Shown piece by piece: positions 54,826 to 64,000 of a stretch of DNA of 64,000 nucleotides. The notes beneath the pieces were generated by a model that ran no database searches, was not told the DNA's origin, and saw only the letters and a program-made list of their open reading frames with translations. This DNA comes from Hydnum rufescens UP504 (Eukaryota > Basidiomycota > Agaricomycetes > Cantharellales > Hydnaceae): positions 272,913 through 336,912 of the forward strand of contig MU128939.1 in the NCBI GenBank assembly GCA_014904985.1, given 5' to 3'. Position 1 is the first letter of the stretch. Each line of letters opens with the position of its first letter. A program made the position numbers and the translations under genes.

Positions 54826-55221
54826 GGGTGCCGGCCATGGTCACTGCTGAAGCAGCCTACCAATTGGCCCAACACCCTGCATTTGGGGGTCACAGGTCTA
54901 TTAGAATATATGAACAAGGGTCCAGAGTGCGTTTAAAATAGGGCGGGGGATCATCAGCCCGTCATCCTCGTAAGTCACATAATTTATTTGGTGCCTTTAA
55001 CAAACAATGCGGTTTTCCACTGGCTAGAGGGCATTGAAGACTCCCTGCTTGCTAATTCAAGAGGTTTCAATGTTACTAAATCACATCAAGCATGGGCACA
55101 TATATCCAAGAAGCGATGCTGTGCAAGTAAAATTCATTGAAAGCCCAACCACCAATGATTTCATGTAATTGTGAAATCCCAAGTCCTAGACCAGTGACTG
55201 ATCCCAGACTACTGTACCTCA
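54826..55221. other. Intergenic, nothing recognised
   Basis: Upstream of the transporter gene. AT-rich; no coding exon seen. Confidence 0.4.
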
Positions 55222-55503
55222 TTGGCTGTCTGCTGCCAAACTTATGGGCTTGAATGGATGGTTGATACTAGCAGAAATACAATAGCTTGTATAGGATGGC
55301 AATTGAACCCCAGCTCACTTGACTATTTCTTTGTTTGTAGAGATGGGACCGTCATGAAGTTTGGCCTACTACAAGAGGGCGGGAAGTACCAAATAATAGC
55401 ACTCACTAGGAAATTACCAACGTACCTTGAGCAGTTCCCTCTTTTGGAGAAAATTCTGCGGATTTCCCCAGAAGGGAGTCCACCTTTCCCTGAAACACCT
55501 TAA
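55222..55503 (+). CDS. Small hypothetical ORF, unrecognised
   Basis: An open frame of 93 codons starting with GTG in the sequence; no ATG lies near its start, so it would need an upstream exon. The reading (RNTIACIGWQLNPSSLDYFF, then VCRDGTVMKFGLLQEGGKYQ) has protein-like composition and alternating hydrophobic/polar pattern like a beta-propeller blade. No domain is recognised. It may be the last exon of an unknown gene, a remnant, or chance. Confidence 0.25.
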   Translation: MAVCCQTYGLEWMVDTSRNTIACIGWQLNPSSLDYFFVCRDGTVMKFGLLQEGGKYQIIALTRKLPTYLEQFPLLEKILRISPEGSPPFPETP

Positions 55504-58500
55504 ATTTGAATATACACATTATGGCAAAGCTTCTCCCGAATATGGGAAGCCTCGCGTCACCGGCACGTCATTCATTCATTCAAAAATGGAAATCAGGCTC
55601 TAGACTCTGGAGAAATTGCGGATGGAGGAGACAAAACTAGCTATGCTCTGGAAGAAATGTTACAGAAATGGTTGGACACACGTGTAAACGCGGCCCACGA
55701 TCGTTGTACAAGCGCGCACGCGAAGGCTGGGTGTGGGAGAGCGAGAGCGAGAGAGAAAATGCAGGGTGGGGGAAGAAGACAGTAATGACGAGATTCATTC
55801 AAGGCCCCGTGCAGGGCCGGGGGGCAGGCGTGACATTGGAAGGCAGTTTGTGCAAACGCGTGTATGATATGCGAAGGAAAGCGAATGGGGTTGCTTAGGT
55901 CGTCTGCTGTGGCATCCTTCCGGACGACGAGTACGACACAACTTTTAGGGCACTCAGACTGGGGGTCATTAAGATTCCTGTGAGTACCCAAGAACAGGGC
56001 AGGACAGTAGAAGATAGGCAAGCGTACAAGAGCATTTTGGGCGGAGATCCATCCAGAGGACAGACCCACGCGACAGGGACAGGATCTGGACGGGGGGCCA
56101 AAGCTATGAAGAAACGGGACGCGTCATTCATGGAGGGCTAAAGGCTTCACCTCGAACATCGACACGGTCTACGACGCCCTGCCGGCTTTCGGGGGTCCCG
56201 AAGTCGGAAAAGGAAACCTTCATGCCGGGCTGAGGGCAAGAGAGATGGTTACAAGCGAACAGCAAAATACACCCTCGCGGGGGGCCGAGTGCTTGCCTGT
56301 ATCCTGTTAATGTTACTCTTCTCGTTCATGATGGAGGTGGAGAGATAAGTCCCTCCCTCCCGATTTCATTCACAGCGACAGGGTCCAATTTCAGGGGGTC
56401 GGACATTACCGGCACGTGGTGCCTAGCCTCATAAATGGAGATCTCTCCCCGAATCCCGAAATTACGTACTAGGCAATCAGAACAGAGTCAACTTATCAGG
56501 CCCCTAACCCACCTCTCAACTCGACCCTCTCTTTCTCTTCCGAACCAGAGTACCAACGTCTGCGTGTGGGCCAAGAGTATCACCCATGCATCCCAAGGTC
56601 CGCGGATCCGATGCGACCAATTATAAATAAAAAGAACATCTCTGAACATGCCACCCGCTATGCTCTAACACATGAAAACAGATGATCCATATGTATTCGA
56701 TACAGACTCTCTGCAATGAGAATTCCAACACAAAATGTACCCATTCAGGCCATTCCACAATACGTGTCCTGTGACTCCTGTCCAAAGAGAAGGTTCACAA
56801 CATGTGGCTAATTGTTCAGTAATATCACACCTAATATCACACAATTCTACCCGGGGCACCAACTGTAAGGAGTCCCCAAAATAATAAGGAGTGTGTGAAC
56901 ACCTGCCCTATTGTTCCCGACCGAGGATTACAGTAATGATAAAATATGGGTGGAATGGCATTACGCCCCTGACACATACACAGGGGCCCCAAAACATGCA
57001 TTCTTACAGGAGGGGGCATAAACCCCTCGCCAGAAGCTTCACAAGGAGATGGCGATCACTTGCCCAGATGTGTGTGTCCGGAGTAAGTTCGGACACTAAT
57101 GAGTGGAATCAAGTGGCCAAGAACTGGCTGATTCGGGCACGGCCTGATGGTACCTCGCACCACGTTGGGTCCTGTGCCCTATATTTCCGTAAACTTATTA
57201 GTCTGTAGGGCGGAAAAACGATCAGAGCTCAGCGAGGTGCATCTATAAAGCGAATTTGGTTCATTCAGAAGTCGTGCGGCTTACTCGTTTCCCGGAATTA
57301 TTTACTGCCCACCATGTTCGTCGACATTCTGAAAGTGTGGATATGGTGTCGGCTAATTACCTTTAAGCCACCCCATCTATTTTGAAACTACACTGTTTAA
57401 TAGAGCCTCCCCCCAAACGAGGCCAATCCATAGCCCTGCCAACGTGGCAATCAGTATCCAATTTCAGATCCATATCTGTTCCGTGCAAGGGAGATATCAT
57501 GTCATGTCTGACATAGCTATGAGACTTCGAAGGTCCTCTTTCGATCTGGTGCCCTCCAAGTCGACGGCCAAGTCCGGAGCCCCGGGCACCAATTGCACGC
57601 ATTGGGTGGGCGGAAAATCCCCCTCTGAACAGGGTACGCAAAGGCGTCACCAAGGGAGACACACGGACTTGTGGGGAGTACCACCAGGCAATTGTTGTGA
57701 AGATCAGCCGATCGCGGAGAATCTCAGCATTGTGTGCGTGGAATGACATGACATCATATGCCATAGCGGAAAAGACAGCTTTTGAGCGAGAGAATAATGT
57801 CCGCGAACATCTCTGGTTAATGACGCAGTCACGGAGCAAAATTTGGCAGCAGCAGATCTAGTTGAGCCGTGGAGATCCGAAGACGAATCGCTTCGAATGA
57901 CAGGAGAGCGTAACGGGTGGGGCTAGGATTTGAGAGAAAACGAATGACTTGAGATGAAGGACGCTGGTTTCAAATGAGAAATCGGGCAGAGAACCGCATC
58001 TAGTGTCATATTTACGCCTACCTACCAAGATCCCCATTCTTTTCGCTACCAGAAAGAATTACTTCTCTTCTATTGTTCTATGAACGGCTGCTTGAGGTTC
58101 TCGATCGTAATATCATGATATTTCATCTTCTGTACGTACCAACGTTGTTCTAGACCGTCACTCAGCATCAATTTCTAATCAACAATCTACACATTGAGGG
58201 AGAGAAGCATCCTCACTGTGGGTTTGGTAAAGTTTGAAATCATCCCACCTGCCTTCCTCCACCTTCCAAACTTGAGTGAATATCTCGTGTTGAGGCCTTG
58301 TTATATGGTATCGCCGTCATTATTGTCCGCATCTTGTCAAGCGTCGTCGTCCTCTCCCCGGTGGACTGCACACGGAAAACTACTAATCTGTCAGTGGGCA
58401 ACTCGGAAGTCCGAACACCACCGAGAAAACAGACCACCGCTGAATCTAGCCATCCAGACTGTGCGTTCGCGAGGAGGAAAAAGGTGGAAAGGATGTACAC

Positions 58501-61500
58501 CATGAGTTGTGCGAGTAGTAATGTTTCGTGGTAATGCACCTTAGTTTCGGAACCAACTGCGATCCAAAAAGCCCCGGTCCTCAGGGGGAGGAGGGGAGAG
58601 CTTAAGAAGGCCAACGTCGACGTGACCCTAAGTCCAAGGGGCACGAGGGACCTGCTCCTCTGACTGCATGCCTCGAGCACTGCAGGTCGCGGCCAGTGGT
58701 TCAGTCAAAGGCACACTACTGCGAGAAGCAGAAAAGCGATCAATAATCACTGGTACTCCCCCGACAACCAATGCTTGCGTTGTATCAAAAAATCCCTTGC
58801 GCATCACGCCCCAAAACTTGCCGAATTTTGGGTATCGAGTCCAAATAATGGCGACTCGGATTGGGACCGTCGCTGGAGGTGGCGCCTCCCCCCCAACGTC
58901 GGAGCAGCCCCGCCGTTAGATATTATGGACTTGAGCCAGAAGCTTTGCCAGCACTGCCCAAGGCTTACGCATAGCGAAGTAGTCTCGTTTCACGCGCACG
59001 TACCAAGAGAACATGCGTGGTTGCCCATAGTCCCTGCTCTCCTCGAAGCACTTCACAACTTACATCATCATCAAACCAATCGATCGTACCGTTAAGAGCC
59101 CAAATGTTGACGCGTGGACATCAGCTACGACCACCCTCGTTCAGAACTTCCCTTGAAGCTCTGGTGACTTCAACGGGTTCCAGTCGCAAATTTACACGTG
59201 AGTGGCTGGCGGCTTATTCGATGCTGAAACGATCAAAAGGTTACTATACAAGGTGCTGGTGGGACGAGCACCATGAGCAGATTGATCCTCCTAGCACTCT
59301 CTAGTTGACTATGCACTGTCTTCTCGAAGCAGATCCGTTTTGTACTTCTGCAAGGAGAGCGGATGACAGGGCGTCTATCATCGGTCTCGTTGGCAGGCCG
59401 CAAATGGGGTACAATTGATCGGGCAGTCCTCAGACGCTTTTTAGTCCTAACGCAGAAGATTTGATTTCTACACACAGGGTCATGTAGGGTCATGTACGAG
59501 GCACCGTACGGCGCTACACCGGAGCATCAAGAGCCAGGAGCCAGTGAACAGGAGAGGTGTGGCATCCGTCGAAATGGTAGCGGCTGCTCATCCACACTAC
59601 AAAGGCAATCTCCCGAAAATTGTGACGCCACGGTTCAAAATTTCACCTTTCGCCGCGGACCCTGCAAGCTTTCTTGTTTGTGGATCCTTCCCTGCTACCT
59701 TCCCGTCCAGGTACCTATTCATGCGGCAAGGCGAAGAACCTTGTGTTTCGCCGGCAGTTCAAGTGTCAAACTGTGGCAATCGCTCCCTCATGACCTGCCC
59801 CACGTGCACATCCTCCTGACAGCTACTAACTGCTGCGCTCAATCCTTGTAGCCACCACTCCAGACCTCGCCAGATATGCAGATATTCGCTTGGCAATATT
59901 GGTATTGGGATATGGCCCCCACTTCCCCCCCCCTCGCCACACACTCCCGAATTCTTGTGGCGATCACCCACTCCACCACCGGACACTCCGGGCGAGCCAC
60001 AGCACACTCGATGGCGGACGGTCCTTCGTTTTCCTTCCGGTAAGCTGCCTTGCGTTGCTATCGGACCTCGGATATAGATGTGATCCCCGAGTTTTTCTGT
60101 GGGGTATCGTATCGTGTACGTACACTTGCAATAGATGGATAAACTTGTCGCAGTCGGCATCTTATAAACTTTTCCTTTCATCGTGTCTCACTTGATACAC
60201 AATGGCGTATACACGAGATTCAATGCATCGGCGATCATGATGGCCCTCCCTAACAGTGGGCTAATTGGCCTAACACTTTTCCCTTTCTCTGGGGATGTGC
60301 GTGCCCCTTAAAGGGACGTGTTGCAAATTCTGGGAGAACAGATACAATACATAGGATCGGTGGCCCTTTCCTTCCCGAGATCTCTATAAACATTGGGAAG
60401 CGAGATTATCCCTCCATGAGCAATACAGAAAAGGTTCGTGGCAATTTCACTAAAACATCCAAAAAAGGAGAAAGAAGTGCGTAATCGGGAGACGGGGGGG
60501 AGGCAGGGATTGGGCTGGACGAACTATCACTTGGGCTCTGAGATCTGTTGGGTGGCGCCAGGCCACTTCCCCTCAGAAATGGAGGTTGGGTGGGGCAGAG
60601 GGGGCAGGGGGACACGGAGGGGGGCAAGGGGCGCGCGTACATGATATCTATGATGTAGGGCCGGCCACTTTTCCTTTTGGAATTTCTCCCGACAACGAGG
60701 CTGGTGGACTGGAGACCACTGATAAAGCGCTTAGGCTGCATAATTGAGGTCGACGATACAGCCGTCAATATGGAGACCGCCAGGAATGCCTTGGATATAT
60801 CTGCTCACAAGAACATTCGCTCTCTAGATCCGTCGAGCGGAGACTGAAAGAGAATGAATTGTTGGGTTCCAATCCAAGCACACGGAACGATCGACATACC
60901 ACCCAAGCCACGGATATCGGGGGCTAATGGAATCCTCAGTCATATACAACCAAATAGTGGGGGATGTTGATCAGTGCTTACCCTTCTGTCCACACGATTT
61001 ACGATTCCTTGACGACTCGCTGGGTCGCCAAAGTTGGAGAAGGAGACGAGGGAACCAGGCTGATCGCACCAGATGCGTTCCTTAGCAGATCATCCACAAA
61101 CGGGTCAATGAAGTACTCTTGCCAGGATGGTATTTGCCGTGCCGTTGGAGTTGTTAGCCATAGATGATAAAGTGAAGGGAGTCTGATGAAAAGGAGCACT
61201 CCGTACGGTGTTATTCATTCCCTAATATTTGGCTTAGTAGATATGAAAGGGCGTGGGCAGAGTTCAACAATGCGTGGCAGGCATGGAGGCGGGCCCTGAA
61301 GCAGGGGAAGTGCAAAGACGTAATAGATAGGAACACCGTGGGCCTGGTGCTGTGATCTGGAGATGATGTTTTGAGGAGAGTGGACAGACTTGACATATTT
61401 TCGGGCATGTCGCACTCCACATACACATAGATGGGGGCAGGCCTTGATTGGGGTGTCGGCTAATGTTTCTTGGAGATCCATATTCGCAGAAAGGACAAAA

Positions 61501-61970
61501 AAACTCAAGTACTCATGGATGGAGCGTTAGTTCTTGAATAATATCATTTACCGCGGAGTGTTAAGCCTCAGGCAAACACGGTACCGGGGCTATCCATAAG
61601 CCCCAAGCGCGCGACTCTAATATTGGTGTTGAGATCGACAATAAACGAGATACACAGACACGAGTTGCAAGATATGAGCGAGAGAAGAGAACAAGGTGTG
61701 ATTGAGTAGAAAACTCTAAAAAAAGACGAATCAGCTGGAACACGGGTCAATGGGGTGCAGTACACCCGATGGACCCTGCCAGCCCGTTCGCAAGAAACAG
61801 ATCTCAGGGAATGGGACAGATTGCCGCCCAGATTTGACCTCGTTGGTAGCTGCAGCCTGTTATGGAGAACGGAGGAATCATCTGGTCTGATGTCGGCTCA
61901 TACCGTCATTGCGGAAAGCGCAAGGTCTGTTCTGGAATGCAAACCTTGCTAGTGAATTGTCCGCGTACAA
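55504..61970. other. Gene-poor stretch, no supported gene
   Basis: About 6.5 kb with no recognisable domain on either strand. Open frames up to about 158 codons exist (for example minus 57839-57363 and 58680-58240), but they have no ATG in a good place, no partner exon in phase and no known motif. Some C-rich and G-rich runs occur (56.2 kb, 59.9 kb, 60.5-60.6 kb). It could be decayed repeats or hold lineage-specific genes with short exons. Confidence 0.4.
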
Positions 61971-61972
61971 GT

Positions 61973-62406
61973 GACCACTGGCCTATCGCGGCTTGATGCA
62001 CGCCCGAGGGCGTCTAACGCTCCCCAATAACTACCTAGGCGCCATAGCGTATCGTCAACCGTCCCATCTCGCACTCTCTCCCATGTATCCTCTGGAACCA
62101 ACCCACAATATCAACTCCAGGCCAAGTTCTTCGGTATTGCGGATATGCCAATGCGAACACTAGTACACTGTGTTCGAAAAGACGCCCTTGCAATACGGAA
62201 GTACTGGGCCTGTGTGAGGTGACCTCGGGGGGTGTACACTAGGAAAACAGGACATCATCTAGAGCTCTTACCGTGCTTTAGAGGCTCTAGAGGAGTGCTC
62301 CACAGTGCTTTGGATGCTGTGGATGCTCCCGAGTCCCAGAGTTTCTGGAGCTCTTCCATCCGTATTCCCTGAGGTAGTTCGAGTAAAGTCGGCCTCTTTC
62401 GCATGT
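61973..62406 (-). CDS. Unrecognised spliced gene, internal exons
   Basis: An exon from 62406 to 62272 reads MRKRPTLLELPQGIRMEELQ and on to STPLEPLKH, ending at a GTAAGA donor. After an intron of 33 nt, short but with TCCTAG acceptor, the exon starting at 62238 continues in phase as VYTPRGHLTQAQYFRIARAS. Downstream, two competing frames both look coding: one with VDIVGWFQRIHGRECEMGR, the other with DTWERVRDGTVDDTLWRL. Upstream (62.46-62.42 kb) is AAFSYDDFARVAKTSGFDD followed by a TAG that can also be the splice acceptor of the first exon. I do not recognise the family and cannot fix either end. The consistent phase and protein-like composition argue for a real gene, perhaps degraded. Confidence 0.35.
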
Positions 62407-62519
62407 CTAAACATCGTCAAAACCTGAAGTCTTGGCCACCCTCGCAAAGTCGTCATAGCTGAACGCCGCTAGCACGTCTGAGCATCTTGAATGTGATATT
62501 CCGAGAATAGTAATACATA

Positions 62520-63506
62520 CGGTGCGTACCTTCATGCGGTTTCACTATGGAAGATTGCCTGAATCAGAGGTGCAATGGTCCTTGATAATAGTGGCAAACG
62601 AGTCCGTCTGTCGAATTTTTGGAGTCTTGCAGTGATATAACCACACAGCCCTGATCAGCGTGTACCGACCTGACGCATCTCTGAGACGCTAAGAAACCCC
62701 AACGACCCTAGATCCTATATTATGTTGCATGCCGATGTTGGCAAACCCATTCGCTTGCCCCCTTAGGGCGATCTAGCATCCTCGGTGTTTCGTGGACATG
62801 CAGATCCTCCGTAACGATAGACAGAGCTTGCTTATCTCGGATGCCAGTGAGTTTCCGAGAGCAAAAGGGGCCGCTCCTTGATGTTTTTCAGTGGTTTCGT
62901 GACGAAGGTGTGCCGAAAGTTGATCCACCAGGCAAGCCGCGAATCAACGTGGCATCCCGCCACCCACTTCTTTCGGGGCAAACTAATCTTTTGCCGAATC
63001 CAGGAGATCCTACGCCGCACATCTGGCCCTGAACTAGGATGTTGCTACAGACTGCAGCAGTGATCGAGGCGCTGGCCGGGCTTTCGCGTTTGGCCCCACA
63101 GAGCGAACCGTCTTTGTCGTGTCGCCCCCCTCGTGTAACGTGGGTGGAGAAGCCACCTGCTCCCGTGCTGTCGGGTCGGCTGACCCCTCAATGTTCCGGT
63201 AACTTGGCCCAGCTGTTGACATTTTGCCTGTCCCTTCTGGAACTAGTATTTCCATTTGAATCTCTTTGCTGGGGTCAAGTTACCATAATATCTCTCCTTA
63301 TCGAGCCGCAGGGGGATTCTCATGATAATAATCCTTACCAACGTTCACTCGCAGATTACTCGGGCGGTTAGGCTACCACATGCATTGTCATCGAGATCAC
63401 CGCGGCTGGGACCTCGCCGACGTCCTATTGTTTGTTGTTTGTTGTCTCAATATACATTGCTGTGCACTGAAGTCAAAACATCCTTCCACTGATTCCCGGC
63501 TACGAA
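62520..63506. other. Intergenic, nothing recognised
   Basis: Downstream of the dioxygenase gene at the right end. Short overlapping frames on both strands, none with a motif. Confidence 0.4.
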
Positions 63507-64000
63507 TCAATCGTATTTGCCTTTCCCCGTCCCAAAGTTGGAGCCTACTTTTTTTAGTAAGAACTCCCCATAAGTGACGGGTGTGTAAAGCTTCATTTGG
63601 CCCATTTCATGGGGATGTGCACTAACCGACACTTCTCGTCGGGTATTAATTTCCTGTACTCGGAGCGCGGCGGGCAGGGGCTTCACCAATGCATCGAAAT
63701 TCGGTTCGAAGAAGAATGGGATGGATACTCTACACAGTCGAGGGTCCCAAGATTCGTCATTGACCGGCCATCAAGACGAGACATCTAGATAAGGTGTCTC
63801 ACCGATAGTTCTCCCCGCGATGAATGACACGATGCAAGGTACTTTTGTACAGTCCATGCGACCAGATTTCCCACATTTCGCCGATGTTGACAACTATACA
63901 ACCTGGTATGGGATCCGCGTTGATCCATTCACCCTTCCGTGTGCCATCAGGCTTTGGAGTTGTTCGAAAAACCTGCAATGCGGAGGGTGTTGGATCTGCA
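63507..64000 (-). CDS. 2-oxoglutarate/Fe(II)-dependent dioxygenase, 3' part only
   Basis: C-terminal half of an isopenicillin-N-synthase-type oxygenase, a family that hydroxylates or desaturates small molecules using 2-oxoglutarate and O2. The exon 64000-63804 reads ALQVFRTTPKPDGTRKGEWI, then VVNIGEMWEIWSHGLYKST and LHRVIHRGENYR; the distal iron-binding His is in STLHRV. It splices (intron 63803-63730) in phase to VSIPFFFEPNFDALVKPLP; the R-x-S that binds 2-oxoglutarate (YR-VS) spans the junction. The stop is at 63507. The N-terminal half with the HxD pair lies beyond the window. Such genes are often in secondary-metabolite or detoxification settings, but no partner gene is visible here. Confidence 0.88.

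Noticed and set aside
57363..57839. A 158-codon minus-strand frame
   Set aside because: No motif, no good ATG context, no splice partner; composition close to random.
58240..58680. A 146-codon minus-strand frame with a hydrophobic stretch
   Set aside because: It starts with GTG, has no motif, and no exon fits in phase; the hydrophobic stretch alone is not enough.

Overview
This window is nuclear DNA of a filamentous fungus, most likely a basidiomycete of the mushroom class (Agaricomycetes). The reasons are genes cut by many short introns (about 50-80 nt, GT..AG, branch points like CTAAC/CTGAC), dense packing on both strands, mid GC, and protein families typical of that class: a zinc-cluster F-box protein, a SEN1 with a long fungal N-terminal domain, and an amino-acid permease. 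I cannot name the species; a Cantharellales-like genome is only a guess. I saw no rRNA, CRISPR array, plasmid feature or transposase/reverse-transcriptase domain.

Layout. 1-5.0 kb: no gene found; one degenerate tRNA-like element (4.51-4.59 kb) and an internally repetitive block (3.83-4.27 kb). 5.1-6.3 kb (+): heme oxygenase. 6.3-9.9 kb: mostly empty, with coding-like exon fragments at 7.8-8.9 kb. 9.95-11.5 kb (-): F-box protein with CxxC zinc-binding pairs and a doubtful frame. 11.8-13.2 kb (+): ABHD12-type alpha/beta hydrolase with a GC-AG intron. 13.5-15.1 kb (-): unrecognised multi-exon gene. 15.2-16.4 kb (-): NTA1 protein N-terminal amidase, rebuilt from seven short exons. 16.6-23.3 kb (+): SEN1 RNA/DNA helicase, divergent from NTA1. 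23.5-28.2 kb (-): DHR1/DHX37 DEAH helicase, tail to tail with SEN1. 28.9-30.1 kb (-): NDUFAF6 complex I assembly factor. 30.1-32.3 kb (+): NUDCD1-like CS-domain protein, head to head with NDUFAF6 (54 bp between start codons). 33.7-35.7 kb (+): PP2C phosphatase. 36.4-41.0 kb (+): tubulin cofactor D. 41.4-43.6 kb (-): membrane protein with a MYND-like zinc finger. 44.0-45.5 kb (-): SGF29 (SAGA). 47.4-50.8 kb (-): AMP deaminase. 51.5-54.4 kb (-): amino-acid transporter. 54.8-63.5 kb: mainly gene-poor, with one small ORF (55.2 kb) and a set of phase-consistent unrecognised exons (62.0-62.4 kb). 63.5-64.0 kb (-): 3' part of a 2-oxoglutarate/Fe(II) dioxygenase running off the window.

The centre (15-51 kb) is a conserved housekeeping block: transcription termination (SEN1), ribosome biogenesis (DHX37), mitochondrial complex I (NDUFAF6), tubulin folding (TBCD), chromatin (SGF29), purine metabolism (AMP deaminase) and N-degron chemistry (NTA1). 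The genes share promoters and terminator space but do not form one pathway. The flanks are gene-poor and hold the accessory-type genes. I found no convincing new multi-gene system. The most interesting points are the two tight divergent promoters, the probable frame breaks in the F-box gene and in the SEN1 5' end, the duplicated basic/proline module in SEN1, and the unidentified spliced genes.
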